A DNA stretch of 64,000 nucleotides from an uncultured Porphyromonadaceae bacterium (GTDB lineage Bacteria > Bacteroidota > Bacteroidia > Bacteroidales > Muribaculaceae): contig CAMHQD010000005.1 of the NCBI GenBank assembly GCA_946187345.1, positions 20,893 to 84,892 of the forward strand, written 5' to 3'. The translations under genes and the position numbers were made by a program. Numbering within the stretch: position 1 is the stretch's first letter; each line of letters begins with the position of its first letter. The notes under the pieces were generated by a model that was not told the origin of the DNA, made no database searches, and saw nothing but the letters and a program-made list of their open reading frames with translations. Below, one piece after another: positions 43,764 through 51,910 of the stretch.

Positions 43764-44072
43764 ATGAATGTAGAAGGCTCCAATATTGGCATTACAGGCA
43801 TCACACCGCCGCCTCAAGAGACGCGGCAACAACAGTGGGAAGGGCTCACGCTTGATCAACTGCGCATGCGGCGCGCAATGGCGCTTGTGCGGCGTGAAAT
43901 GGGCCGTGAGCGTATTAACGCTGTTATAGGCGGCATTAAGACCGATGTGAGCAATAACGGCATTCGCAGTTTCCTCTTCAAACCCGGCACCGTCAAGGCA
44001 TTGAAGTGGACAGACTATGTTTTGCTCGGCTTTAATACGTTCCGTCTTGTCTCCAAGTTGTGGCGAAAGTAA
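43764..44072 (+). CDS. Conserved-looking protein of unknown function, last gene of YtxH operon
   Basis: A 102-residue protein. The first 25 residues are polar and Gln/Pro-rich, then a basic helical stretch (LDQLRMRRAMALVRREMGRERIN), and the C terminus holds a hydrophobic segment (WTDYVLLGFNTFRLVSKLW). I do not recognise the family. Its place after the holin-like gene suggests it works at the membrane with the YtxH proteins. Confidence 0.7.
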   Translation: MNVEGSNIGITGITPPPQETRQQQWEGLTLDQLRMRRAMALVRREMGRERINAVIGGIKTDVSNNGIRSFLFKPGTVKALKWTDYVLLGFNTFRLVSKLWRK

Positions 44073-44088
44073 TAATTTTCAAAAATAT

Positions 44089-44119
44089 TTTGCGTTTTGA
44101 TAAAAAATTATTACCTTTG
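44089..44119 (+). promoter_or_regulatory. Promoter of the ECF sigma factor
   Basis: TTTG 44089-44092, 19 bp spacer, TACCTTTG 44112-44119, leaving a leader of about 80 nt. Confidence 0.65.
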
Positions 44120-44205
44120 CCGCGATATTTGATTTTTACTAACACTTAAAACCATTTTGCCTATCGACGTGACTATTACTCTTTATTGATTAAAAATTCT
44201 GAGTA

Positions 44206-44796
44206 ATGAAAGATTACGCTGATTATGGGGATGACAAATTAATCGTCCTCTACGTTGATGGAGACAACGAAGCTTTTGATGCTCTCATCGAGCGTCACAA
44301 GTCTCGTATATTCACATATATATATCACTCGGTAAAAAATACCGATATTGCCGACGATATCTTCCAAGAGACTTTCGTCAAAGCAATTATGACTATCAAG
44401 CAGGGACGATATGTGGAAAACGGGCATTTTGCCGCTTGGCTCACGCGCATTGCCCACAATCTCATTATCGATTACTTCCGGCAAGTCAAGAGTGAGAATC
44501 TTCAGTCTACCGATGAAACCGAGCTCAATATCCTCAATCGCAAGGAACTTAGTGAACGCACCATTGAGGACTTTATAATCTCAACACAGATTGAGCAGGA
44601 CTTGAGACGGCTCATATTGGCTTTGCCTGACAGTCAACGCGAGGTGCTCTTGATGCGCTATTACAAGAACATGAGTTTCAAGGAGATTGCTGATAAGACG
44701 AGTGTTAGCATCAACACCGCTTTGGGGCGCATGCGTTATGCTATTCTGAATATGCGCCGTATGGCCACTGAGAACCATATCGCGCTATCTATTTGA
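44206..44796 (+). CDS. ECF-type RNA polymerase sigma factor
   Basis: A 196-residue sigma-70 family factor with only regions 2 and 4. Region 2: DALIERHKSRIFTYIYHSV and DIFQETFVKAI, then FAAWLTRIAHNLIIDYFR. Region 4: ALPDSQREVLLMRYYKNMSFKEIADKTSVSINTALGRMRYA. No anti-sigma gene lies beside it, and no SusCD pair is near, so it is not an obvious TonB-linked sigma. It lies directly downstream of the YtxH operon but has its own promoter. Confidence 0.93.
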   Translation: MKDYADYGDDKLIVLYVDGDNEAFDALIERHKSRIFTYIYHSVKNTDIADDIFQETFVKAIMTIKQGRYVENGHFAAWLTRIAHNLIIDYFRQVKSENLQSTDETELNILNRKELSERTIEDFIISTQIEQDLRRLILALPDSQREVLLMRYYKNMSFKEIADKTSVSINTALGRMRYAILNMRRMATENHIALSI

Positions 44797-44816
44797 TGAC
44801 GCTTTCCCATAACAAC

Positions 44817-44852
44817 AGTCCGCACATCGCTATACAAAGCGATGTGCGGACT
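44817..44852. terminator. Bidirectional terminator (15-bp perfect stem)
   Basis: AGTCCGCACATCGCT (44817-44831) pairs exactly with 44838-44852 around a 6-nt loop, followed by GATTATTTTGTT. It lies between the convergent sigma factor and M16 peptidase genes. Confidence 0.9.
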
Positions 44853-44878
44853 GATTATTTTGTTGATTCGTGTTGTGT

Positions 44879-46123
44879 TCAGCGATGATTTGTAAGGTAG
44901 AGTAGGGTTGAGCAGTTAGCGGAATTCAGGATTGAACGCGCGGCTTCACGCACGGCATTGGCTGTGACCGAGCGATAACGCTCCTCCTCTGTGTTAATCA
45001 TGTTGGCATTACCGAAGCAGTGTTCCACCTGACACAGTTTAATTGCTTTTGTCATGTAATCAACGTTTTCAAACATTGAGTGTGACAAGGCCTTATTAAT
45101 ATACTTATCTACTTCATATTCTGATGGGCCATCTTCGGCAAGTTGCTCAATCTCTTGATCAATCAAGGAGTTTGCCTTGTCAAGCGATACGCCATCGCAT
45201 ATGCGACCGCGGATATGAAACAATCCGGGGTCAAGAGTGCCACTAACCGATGCGTCAAGTTCGGTGAAAACGCCGCCACTTGAAAGGATTTGTTTGAAGA
45301 AGCGTGATGATTGCCCATTAGCGAGCACGTCACTGAGTATGTCGGCAGCATAAAAGTCGATATCGGCACGTGCCGGCATGTGGTAGGCACGATAGATTGC
45401 GGCGGAAGGCACATCGCGTGTGACTGTCATCACACGTGGCTCTTGCTGGATTGGCTCAGATGGCAGAAGGCGAGGGCAATATCGCCGAGGCTTAATATCA
45501 CCGAACCATCGCTCGGCCAAAGTGACGGCGCGTTCCAATGTCACGTTGCCACTGACGCACACTATAGCGCGAGAAAAATCATAGTGATCTCGATGGAAGT
45601 CTCTTATTGTGCTATGGTCAACGTGCTCCAGTTCTGATACGTCTAAGCCAAGCGTCGGCCAACGATAGGGGTGGACACTATAGGCCAATGGCAGCAGCAA
45701 GTGCTCCACATCGCCGTAGGGAACATTGAGAGCCTGCTGCTTGAACTCCTCGATGACAACGCTGCGTTGAGTGTCAATACTCTCGGCATCGAGGTTCAGA
45801 AATAACATACGGTCGCTTTCTAACCAAAAAGCCGTCTCAATGTTAACCGCAGGTAAAACACAGTAGAAGACAGTCTCGTCGCAACTGGTCCATGCGTTAC
45901 TCACACCACCGGCCGCTTGCAGTGCGTCGTCATAGTCCGGTACATGGCGGCTGCCTGTGAACATGAGATGTTCTGTGAGGTGGGCAATGCCTGTCGCGCC
46001 GGGTTTCTCATCACGTGACCCTACATCATACATCACCACAAGCGCCGCCATGACGGTGGACGGATTGTGGTGATGCAGTAGTGTAAGTCCGTTGGGAAGT
46101 TTATGGCGTGTGATGTCTATCAC
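44879..46123 (-). CDS. M16-family zinc peptidase (single-unit type)
   Basis: A 414-residue M16B-type peptidase. The zinc motif HxxEH is present in IAHLTEHLMFTGS (about 44-56), with the downstream glutamate region ESDRMLFLNLDAESIDTQRSVVIEEFKQ. The C-terminal lobe is complete. No signal peptide is evident at this start. Such proteins usually work as dimers or with an inactive partner; no partner gene is adjacent. The start overlaps the stop of the upstream cyclophilin gene by four bases, so the two are translationally coupled. Confidence 0.9.
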   Translation of the reverse strand: MIDITRHKLPNGLTLLHHHNPSTVMAALVVMYDVGSRDEKPGATGIAHLTEHLMFTGSRHVPDYDDALQAAGGVSNAWTSCDETVFYCVLPAVNIETAFWLESDRMLFLNLDAESIDTQRSVVIEEFKQQALNVPYGDVEHLLLPLAYSVHPYRWPTLGLDVSELEHVDHSTIRDFHRDHYDFSRAIVCVSGNVTLERAVTLAERWFGDIKPRRYCPRLLPSEPIQQEPRVMTVTRDVPSAAIYRAYHMPARADIDFYAADILSDVLANGQSSRFFKQILSSGGVFTELDASVSGTLDPGLFHIRGRICDGVSLDKANSLIDQEIEQLAEDGPSEYEVDKYINKALSHSMFENVDYMTKAIKLCQVEHCFGNANMINTEEERYRSVTANAVREAARSILNSANCSTLLYLTNHR

Positions 46124-47007
46124 AGCACTGTGGCTTTGATGATACGCACGTCTTTGACGGGACGGTCGGCTCGGCCGGTGGCGACATTCTGGATTTGATC
46201 AACCACATCCATGCCTTCAACCACCTCGCCGTAAACGGTGTACTGGTTGTCAAGATGCGGAGCTCCGCCCACCGTAGTGTAGGCCGTTATCTGCTCTTGA
46301 GTCAGCGATGCCGGGTTTGCGGCATACTCGGCTTCCATGGCAGCGATGAGTTGCTGCTGTAGCGCGTTGAGGCCGGCTTGGTCGTTACTCTGATACATCT
46401 GCTGAATCTCACTGCGATGCTCGCTCGCCAAACGATTAAAGATGGCCTGCTTTGCCGCGCCCTCAAGTTGTTGCTGCAATCCTGCCAATTGGTCTTGCGG
46501 GTAAACATTGCCGGTGACGATGTAGAATTGTGAACCGCTGCTGCGACGCTCGGGGTTCACTTGGTCACCTGTGCGAGCCGCTGCAAGAGCTCCACGCTTG
46601 TGGAAGTGGGTGGGGTAGACAATTTCAGCCTCAATGGTATAGCCAGGGTCTCCGCCGCCAAGCTGTACATCAGGGGTGGCATTCTTTGATTCGGGGTCTC
46701 CACCCTGAATCATGAAGTTCTTGATAACGCGGTGGAAGAGAAGCCCGTCATAATAGCCCTCGCGAGCTAACTTGAGGAAATTGTCACGATGCTTGGGGGT
46801 GTCGTTGTATAACTCGATGATGATGTCGCCCATCGATGTCTCGAGTTTCACCCTTGGGTTGGAATTGTTGCTCACTGTAGTTGAAGGAGTTGAAGATTGT
46901 TGGTTGGACTTGATGCCATCACTTGTCTCGCTATTGCTTTTTATTGAGCATGCTACGGTGGTGATGAGCACGAGTGCCAGAGATAGCAGGTAATGACGAT
47001 TTCGCAT
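46120..47007 (-). CDS. Cyclophilin-type peptidyl-prolyl isomerase, lipoprotein
   Basis: A 295-residue envelope foldase. The lipoprotein signal peptide ends in the lipobox TTVACS (Cys at about residue 20). The cyclophilin domain has VKLETSMGDIIIELYNDTPKH, FHRVIKNFMIQGGDP and SSGSQFYIVTG. An insertion of about 60-70 residues, Gln/Ala-rich and helical (QQQLEGAAKQAI onwards), splits the domain before DNQYTVYGEVVEGMDVVD; I recall similar insertions in Bacteroidales cyclophilins. It should act in the periplasm, tethered to a membrane. Coupled to the M16 peptidase. Confidence 0.92.
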   Translation of the reverse strand: MRNRHYLLSLALVLITTVACSIKSNSETSDGIKSNQQSSTPSTTVSNNSNPRVKLETSMGDIIIELYNDTPKHRDNFLKLAREGYYDGLLFHRVIKNFMIQGGDPESKNATPDVQLGGGDPGYTIEAEIVYPTHFHKRGALAAARTGDQVNPERRSSGSQFYIVTGNVYPQDQLAGLQQQLEGAAKQAIFNRLASEHRSEIQQMYQSNDQAGLNALQQQLIAAMEAEYAANPASLTQEQITAYTTVGGAPHLDNQYTVYGEVVEGMDVVDQIQNVATGRADRPVKDVRIIKATVL

Positions 47008-47069
47008 GATCGTTTTATTTTCTTTTATTTTTTGAAATACAACACAAATGAGAGAACCCGGTCTTATGA

Positions 47070-47444
47070 TTAAATTCCGACAGGGTATAGTCGCTTATAG
47101 ATGCGACGGAAATTGTCGTCACAAGTAGCCAAATCGGCGGCACGGGCCTTGTAGTCATCACCCCAGATTGAAGCGGCTAATCCTGGCAGGTAGGCGCGGT
47201 CACGATCTTTGATGATGGCTGCCTTAATGAGCAAATCAATAGCGTCGGCGTACTTCTCACTGCTGATTGCGTTTAGGTAGCGTGCCGTACTGACGACAAA
47301 TTGACCGGTGTTGTCCACCTTAATCATATTGTCGATCAGCTCCGGCAGTATCGAGTCAATAGTCTCAATGTTGTTCGCAATATACTCGTAGGTGGCAAGT
47401 CCGTTAGGGTCCTTGGCCAATTTCTTTTTCAATGAATCTTCCAT
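47070..47444 (-). CDS. Small helical protein of unknown function
   Basis: A 124-residue, mostly helical soluble protein without signal peptide or TM segment. Visible stretches: GLATYEYIANNIETIDSILP and FVVSTARYLNAISSEKYADA; it ends NFRRIYKRLYPVGI. I recall similar short proteins in Bacteroidales but cannot name the domain. A TATCTTTG box on the minus strand (47477-47484) fits its promoter. A heptad array lies just beyond. Confidence 0.75.
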   Translation of the reverse strand: MEDSLKKKLAKDPNGLATYEYIANNIETIDSILPELIDNMIKVDNTGQFVVSTARYLNAISSEKYADAIDLLIKAAIIKDRDRAYLPGLAASIWGDDYKARAADLATCDDNFRRIYKRLYPVGI

Positions 47445-47491
47445 GTTTTGAAGTGACGTGATTGATAAAATCGCTGCAAAGATACGAAAAA

Positions 47492-47526
47492 AGTATGAAG
47501 TATGACGTAAGAAGCGTGAAGTAATT
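47492..47526. repeat. Heptanucleotide array (unit AGTATGA-like, five copies)
   Basis: Five 7-nt units between the divergent 47444 (minus) and 47624 (plus) genes. Stop triplets (TGA, TGA, TAA, TGA) recur on the plus strand. Confidence 0.7.
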
Positions 47527-47623
47527 TTGTTATGAGCCTGCCTTTAGGATTTTTTTTGTAATTTTGTGGTCTGAAACCTAATTTGAGCACTCTAATGTTT
47601 GCTATATACATCAAATTTATTTT

Positions 47624-48841
47624 ATGATACTATCAACAATATTGCTTCAACTTGAAGCGTTGGGGCTCTCCGCAAAACCAGATACTGCGGCTGCCAGTCA
47701 GATTCAAGGAGTGGCCAATGCCGCCAAAGCGCAAGCCGACTCGCTCACCAACTTGATTGTTCAGCCTGATAGTGTTGACGCCACGTTGTCGCCCGGCCGT
47801 TTGACCTCAGCGATAACCAGCATTGATTGGGGAAGTATCATCACCGGTATTTCCAATCAGTTTATAACATTTGCCTTGCGACTCGCGATAGCCCTGCTCG
47901 TGTTCTATATCGGCAAGTTCATTATAAACAAGATACATTCGATCGTAAGCGCGATTATGGTCAACAAGGATGTTGACCGCTCGTTGACGACCTTTGTGCT
48001 GAGTCTGATTAAAATCACGCTGATGTTCATCCTCATCATCGTGGTCGTGGGCATCCTCGGCATTGAGACAAGTTCGTTTATCGCTATTTTTGCCTCAGCC
48101 GGTGTGGCTATCGGCATGGCATTGAGTGGAACATTGCAGAACTTTGCCGGAGGAGTGCTCATCCTACTCATCAAACCATACAAAATCGGTGATTATATTG
48201 AGTTTGGCAACTTCAAGGGTCACGTGAAGGAGATACAGATATTTCACACGATTATAGTTAATTATAATAATGAGCGTATCATTATTCCTAATGGAGGGCT
48301 TTCCACGGGGACTATCAATAATTATAGCGCTGAGAAGTATCGCCGTTGCCAATGGCAAGTGGCCTTGGCGTATGGCGATGATGTGGATTTGGCGCGTAAG
48401 GTGGCTTTCGAGATTATTGATGCGGACCCGCGTGTTATAAAGAAGAGCACTGAGGTCGCCGAGAACTCTATCGAGCGTGAAGAGGAGGCTGCTGAAGCCG
48501 CCGCTGCCGAGGCCGCGGAAGTTGATGATACTCCTGTTACCGAAAAAATGCCATGGTGGAAACGCATTTTTGCACATACTCGCACTAAAACCGAGGAACT
48601 TAAGGCAAAGCATGACGCCAAAGTGAAAGCGTTTCTGCCTAAAAAGAACTTCTCGCCAAGCGTTAATTTGGAGAGTTTGGACGATAGTTCAATTACTATC
48701 GTCATCAGAGCATGGGCTGCGGCTACCGACTACTGGGGCGTACTCTACAGTGTCAATGAACAAATTTACAAGCAGTTTCCGCAGCGTGGCCTTCACTTCC
48801 CATTCCCACAACTTGATGTCCATGTCAATCCAGTTCAGTAA
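47624..48841 (+). CDS. MscS-family mechanosensitive channel with charged insertion
   Basis: A 405-residue small-conductance channel protein. Three TM segments lie at about 75-185, with the pore-lining TM3 glycine/alanine pattern (FASAGVAIGMALSGTLQNFAGGV) and the following LLIKPYKIGDYIE beta domain. A low-complexity insertion of about 60 residues (about 285-345; EREEEAAEAAAAEAAEVDD then a Lys-rich part) interrupts the C-terminal cytoplasmic domain, which resumes at SVNLESLDDSSITIVIRAWA. The first 60 residues look like a cleaved or loosely structured N terminus (LEALGLSAKP). A TAATTTTG box lies at 47559-47566. Confidence 0.9.
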   Translation: MILSTILLQLEALGLSAKPDTAAASQIQGVANAAKAQADSLTNLIVQPDSVDATLSPGRLTSAITSIDWGSIITGISNQFITFALRLAIALLVFYIGKFIINKIHSIVSAIMVNKDVDRSLTTFVLSLIKITLMFILIIVVVGILGIETSSFIAIFASAGVAIGMALSGTLQNFAGGVLILLIKPYKIGDYIEFGNFKGHVKEIQIFHTIIVNYNNERIIIPNGGLSTGTINNYSAEKYRRCQWQVALAYGDDVDLARKVAFEIIDADPRVIKKSTEVAENSIEREEEAAEAAAAEAAEVDDTPVTEKMPWWKRIFAHTRTKTEELKAKHDAKVKAFLPKKNFSPSVNLESLDDSSITIVIRAWAAATDYWGVLYSVNEQIYKQFPQRGLHFPFPQLDVHVNPVQ

Positions 48842-49760
48842 ACGGCAAGCGGTCGCTATACTATTTGCTTTCTTGGGCGTGACAAGTGTTATAGCCCAAG
48901 TTATTACCAGCATTGGTAATGAGGCGTTAAAGATTCCTCGTGGCGAGCGACCGGAATCTGCGCGCGTCACGCCATCTGTGAACAACGATGCCAGTGTTGA
49001 TACCGACACGCCCTATTATCACCATGTGGACTCGGCGCAACAATGCTCTGCCGAGCGAGACTGGGCGGGTGCCGAACACCATTTGAAACTCGCTCTGCGA
49101 GCCGAGCCGGCAAACCCTGCCAACTCAATGCTATTAAGCAACATTGCCACATTGCAGCGCCGTCAGGGTCATGTGGACGACGCTATCAAGAACTATAACC
49201 TCTCTCTTGACTTGGCGCCAAACTCTGTTACGGTGCTTCTCAATCGTGCGGCTTTGTATGCTTCGATTGATAGCCTTGACCGTGCCGCGGCAGACTATAT
49301 GCGTGTCCTTGAGCTCGACCCTGCCTGTGCTGAGGCTCTTTATAGTTTGGGCATGATTGACTTGTCGCGTGATGATAATAAGCGGGCAGAAGACCGCTTC
49401 AACCAAATCTTGCGTGTCGCTCCTAATAGCGGCCTGGCCGCCGAGGGGTTGGCCGCACTTCATAAGAAGAACGGCAATTATCGCAAGGCGGTGGAGTACC
49501 TCAGCGATATAATTAAGGTGTCACCCAATGTGACTTTGCTCGGTTCGCGTGCTGACTGCTACTTGATGCTGCGGCGTCTGCCCGACGCCGCGGTGGATAT
49601 TCAGAGTGCTCTCATGCTTGATCCGGATGACGGATACCTATATTTGTTGCGCGCCAAGCTCAATAAAATGCGTTTTAATTATGACGATATGGATGCGGAT
49701 GTGGAGCGTGCTGTGTCTCACGGGGTTGACCGTGCCGAGGTCGAGCAGGCCTTAAAATAA
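48816..49760 (+). CDS. Exported TPR-repeat protein
   Basis: A 314-residue protein with a signal peptide (about residues 1-28, AVAILFAFLGVTSVIAQ) and about six tetratricopeptide repeats from about residue 75 on (AEHHLKLALRAEPANPANSM, DAIKNYNLSLDLAPNSVTVL, AADYMRVLELDPACAEALYS and so on). It probably scaffolds a periplasmic or membrane complex; partners are unknown. The start (ATG 48816, or ATG 48822) lies inside the end of the MscS gene, a 20-26 bp overlap that argues for co-translation. Confidence 0.88.
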   Translation: MSMSIQFSKRQAVAILFAFLGVTSVIAQVITSIGNEALKIPRGERPESARVTPSVNNDASVDTDTPYYHHVDSAQQCSAERDWAGAEHHLKLALRAEPANPANSMLLSNIATLQRRQGHVDDAIKNYNLSLDLAPNSVTVLLNRAALYASIDSLDRAAADYMRVLELDPACAEALYSLGMIDLSRDDNKRAEDRFNQILRVAPNSGLAAEGLAALHKKNGNYRKAVEYLSDIIKVSPNVTLLGSRADCYLMLRRLPDAAVDIQSALMLDPDDGYLYLLRAKLNKMRFNYDDMDADVERAVSHGVDRAEVEQALK

Positions 49761-49783
49761 TTTTGAAAAATCGGTTAAAATAT

Positions 49784-49814
49784 TTTGGCGGTTTCGGAAT
49801 TATATGTACCTTTG
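49784..49814 (+). promoter_or_regulatory. Promoter of the HU-CCDC81/SPOR gene
   Basis: TTTG 49784-49787, 19 bp spacer, TACCTTTG 49807-49814. The predicted transcript start (about 49819) almost coincides with ATG 49820. Confidence 0.65.
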
Positions 49815-49819
49815 TGGTG

Positions 49820-50758
49820 ATGATTTCACTGATTGAACATATTGAGTTCTTGACGATGCGTCACGATTGCGTGATTGTGCCAGGATGGGGAGCCTTCATA
49901 GCGCAGTATGAAACAGCGCGTTATGATGAGGCTACCGGTGTGACACGTCGCCCTCGCCGCATCCTCTCGTTCAATGCTCGTGTGGACCATAACGATGGCC
50001 TGTTGGCTCAGTCTGTGATGTGCCGTGAGTCAATGACTTACGATGCTGCTTGCCGCGTGATTGATGAAACTGTAAAAATGTTCAAGCAACAGTTTATCAA
50101 TGACGGGCAATTATCCTTTGGTAGAGTCGGTTACTTTGTTCGCAATAATAGCGGAACCGCTACGTTCGTGCCCATGCATGATGGCAGCAATGATGCCTGT
50201 GACATCTACTATGGTCTAACCAATGTAGTGCTGCGTCCTCTCGAATTTAATATCGAGATAGGCAATGTTGAAGGTGGGACGCGACGTCGCTTGGTGGTTC
50301 CACAGTGGTTGAGGCGTGCCGGTCAAGTGGCAGCCGCGATTGTAGTGCTGCTGGGCATGACAATCGTGCTTACAACTCCGACTTCATTGGGAGAGCGTGA
50401 GCGTGAGTATGCCGCCGTCAGTATGCCCGGTGTTAATACCGCGGCCAAGCCCGTGTTTAATTGGGACAAGGCCGAGATGACTTTGAGTATAGCGATGCCC
50501 AAGTCAGAGGCTAAGTTGTCGGATGCATCGCGTCAACAATCTGGACGTTTCCATCTTGTCGTGTCTTCATTGCCCAGCCAAGACCAATTTGCAGATTATC
50601 TTGCGTCGCATCGTGATGTGGCGGAAAGGGCTACACTGATAGAGCGGAATGGCAAATTCCGTGTTATTGTCGCAAGTGCTGATGACGTGGCAACGCTGAT
50701 GCGTGAGCGCGCTACATTGCCTGCCGCCTACGCCGCCAACGCTTGGGTTTGTGAATGA
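49820..50758 (+). CDS. HU-CCDC81-type and SPOR-domain membrane protein
   Basis: A 312-residue protein. The N terminus (SLIEHIEFLTMRHDCVIVPGWGAFIAQ) and SFNARVDHNDGLLAQSV match the two HU-CCDC81-like domains found in Bacteroidota; a TM segment follows at about 172-190, and a C-terminal SPOR-like domain (FHLVVSSLPSQDQFADYLAS) ends the protein. SPOR domains bind denuded peptidoglycan at division sites, so a role linking nucleoid-like and cell-wall functions is often proposed. ATG 49820 gives the usual N terminus but an almost leaderless mRNA; ATG 49856 is the alternative. Confidence 0.82.
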   Translation: MISLIEHIEFLTMRHDCVIVPGWGAFIAQYETARYDEATGVTRRPRRILSFNARVDHNDGLLAQSVMCRESMTYDAACRVIDETVKMFKQQFINDGQLSFGRVGYFVRNNSGTATFVPMHDGSNDACDIYYGLTNVVLRPLEFNIEIGNVEGGTRRRLVVPQWLRRAGQVAAAIVVLLGMTIVLTTPTSLGEREREYAAVSMPGVNTAAKPVFNWDKAEMTLSIAMPKSEAKLSDASRQQSGRFHLVVSSLPSQDQFADYLASHRDVAERATLIERNGKFRVIVASADDVATLMRERATLPAAYAANAWVCE

Positions 50759-50786
50759 TTTCATTTTGAAAGCATAATCAACAAAA

Positions 50787-50808
50787 ATGGTGCCTTTGAG
50801 GGCACCAT
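50787..50808. terminator. Bidirectional terminator between SPOR gene and tmRNA
   Basis: ATGGTGCC/GGCACCAT stem with 6-nt loop, A run on the left and T run on the right, so it works on both strands. Confidence 0.9.
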
Positions 50809-50817
50809 TTTTTGTTG

Positions 50818-51214
50818 TGGAGCTGGAGGGGTTTGAACCCTCGTCCAAACGCGGAGACAATCAGCTTTCTACATGCTTAGTCGCGGCTTGATTTTCGACC
50901 GGCGGCAGGCCCGTGACAGCCAACCGACAACTTAGTCCCTAAATTTCGGGTCAGGGTCGGGACTCCCCTTCGCCTATCTCCGATATGCTAGCACCACCTG
51001 TTCGATAAGCCTCGAAGCCACGGCCACCGGGTGATGTCTTGTCCCCGCGCTATGGGCGAGGATTAAGCCGATCTACTATACTTCGATCAGGCAGCAAGAG
51101 CGTAGTTGTTTGCGCCATTTAATTAAGTCGATGTCTGATTTTAAAGAGCATAGCCATCATCGCTCTGCATGCTTACTCACCACCTCTACACGCTGTCAAA
51201 GCCAAGTCAGCCCC
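50818..51214 (-). ncRNA. ssrA: Transfer-messenger RNA (tmRNA, SsrA)
   Basis: On the minus strand the 5' end GGGGCTG (from 51214) pairs with CAGCTCC near the 3' end (50819-50825) to form the acceptor stem, and the T-arm GGGTTCAAACCC-type sequence precedes it. The tag frame reads GGC GCA AAC AAC TAC GCT CTT GCT GCC TGA, giving (G)ANNYALAA, which ends in the conserved ALAA proteolysis signal. The 3' CCA appears not to be encoded. It rescues stalled ribosomes together with SmpB. It has its own minus-strand promoter and is followed by the terminator at 50787-50808. Confidence 0.93.
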
Positions 51215-51235
51215 AGATTGTGATAAAAGCGGCTG

Positions 51236-51265
51236 CAAAGTTACAACTTTTCTCTGAAATGGCAA
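51236..51265 (-). promoter_or_regulatory. Promoter of tmRNA
   Basis: On the minus strand, TTG (51263-51265), 19 bp spacer, TAACTTTG (51236-51243), about 22 bp upstream of the mature 5' end. Confidence 0.75.
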
Positions 51266-51285
51266 GCGGAATAATGTTTTTTTTG

Positions 51286-51293
51286 TAATTTTG
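51286..51293 (+). promoter_or_regulatory. -7 box before lipoprotein gene
   Basis: TAATTTTG, 12 nt before the ATG, so the mRNA leader would be very short. No clear -33. Confidence 0.4.
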
Positions 51294-51304
51294 CATTCGA
51301 TTTT

Positions 51305-51910
51305 ATGATTTTTGGTTTTCAACATAAGGTGTTGTCGGCAATAGTTCTGCTATTGTTTACCGGTGCTTGCTCTGACAGCGTCGCTCCACTGGGCGATGCC
51401 ACTCTTGACATTTCAATTGATGACGGGCTAAGGGCAGACACAGTCGAACTATTTGTTGTTGAGCCGGATTACTGTGCCGCGCGCTCGATGGGCACTTGGC
51501 TTAAAACTTCGGATGCGATCTGTCGTTTTACAACACAACTTGATGCTGAGCGACTCGCGTTTCTCACTTTTGGCCACGATAGCCGTCCGTTCTACTTTGT
51601 GTTACACCCCGGCCATATTAAGTTGAATATAAAAGGAGACAGATGGGAGGTGAGCGGTAGCGCTGTCAACGCTCGTTTAGCGAATATTATCAATCAAGCG
51701 GGCGAATGCGAACGAGAGCGCCGTACTGTGGCTCGCCGATACGTTGCGGCTGTGGCTGACACCACGCTAACGGCAGCGACGGACAGTGCGTTTTGGGCAC
51801 GTGATAGTATCTTGTCTGACACATTGCGCTCTGTATATCTTAAAGCCGACACATCGCGTATACCGCTTTGGAAGGCGGCTCACTTTCATCTTGAGAACTT
51901 GCGCCGATGA
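51305..51910 (+). CDS. Putative lipoprotein (DUF4369-like)
   Basis: A 201-residue protein with a lipoprotein signal peptide (lipobox FTGACS, Cys at about 22). The beta-rich segment ATLDISIDDGLRADTVELFVVEP and the later FYFVLHPGHIKLNIKGDRWEVSGS resemble DUF4369 domains, which in Bacteroidota often precede thioredoxin domains; no thioredoxin domain follows here. The C-terminal half is helical and charged. It overlaps the DUF5686 gene by four bases (ATGA) and probably functions with it at the cell envelope. Confidence 0.72.
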   Translation: MIFGFQHKVLSAIVLLLFTGACSDSVAPLGDATLDISIDDGLRADTVELFVVEPDYCAARSMGTWLKTSDAICRFTTQLDAERLAFLTFGHDSRPFYFVLHPGHIKLNIKGDRWEVSGSAVNARLANIINQAGECERERRTVARRYVAAVADTTLTAATDSAFWARDSILSDTLRSVYLKADTSRIPLWKAAHFHLENLRR

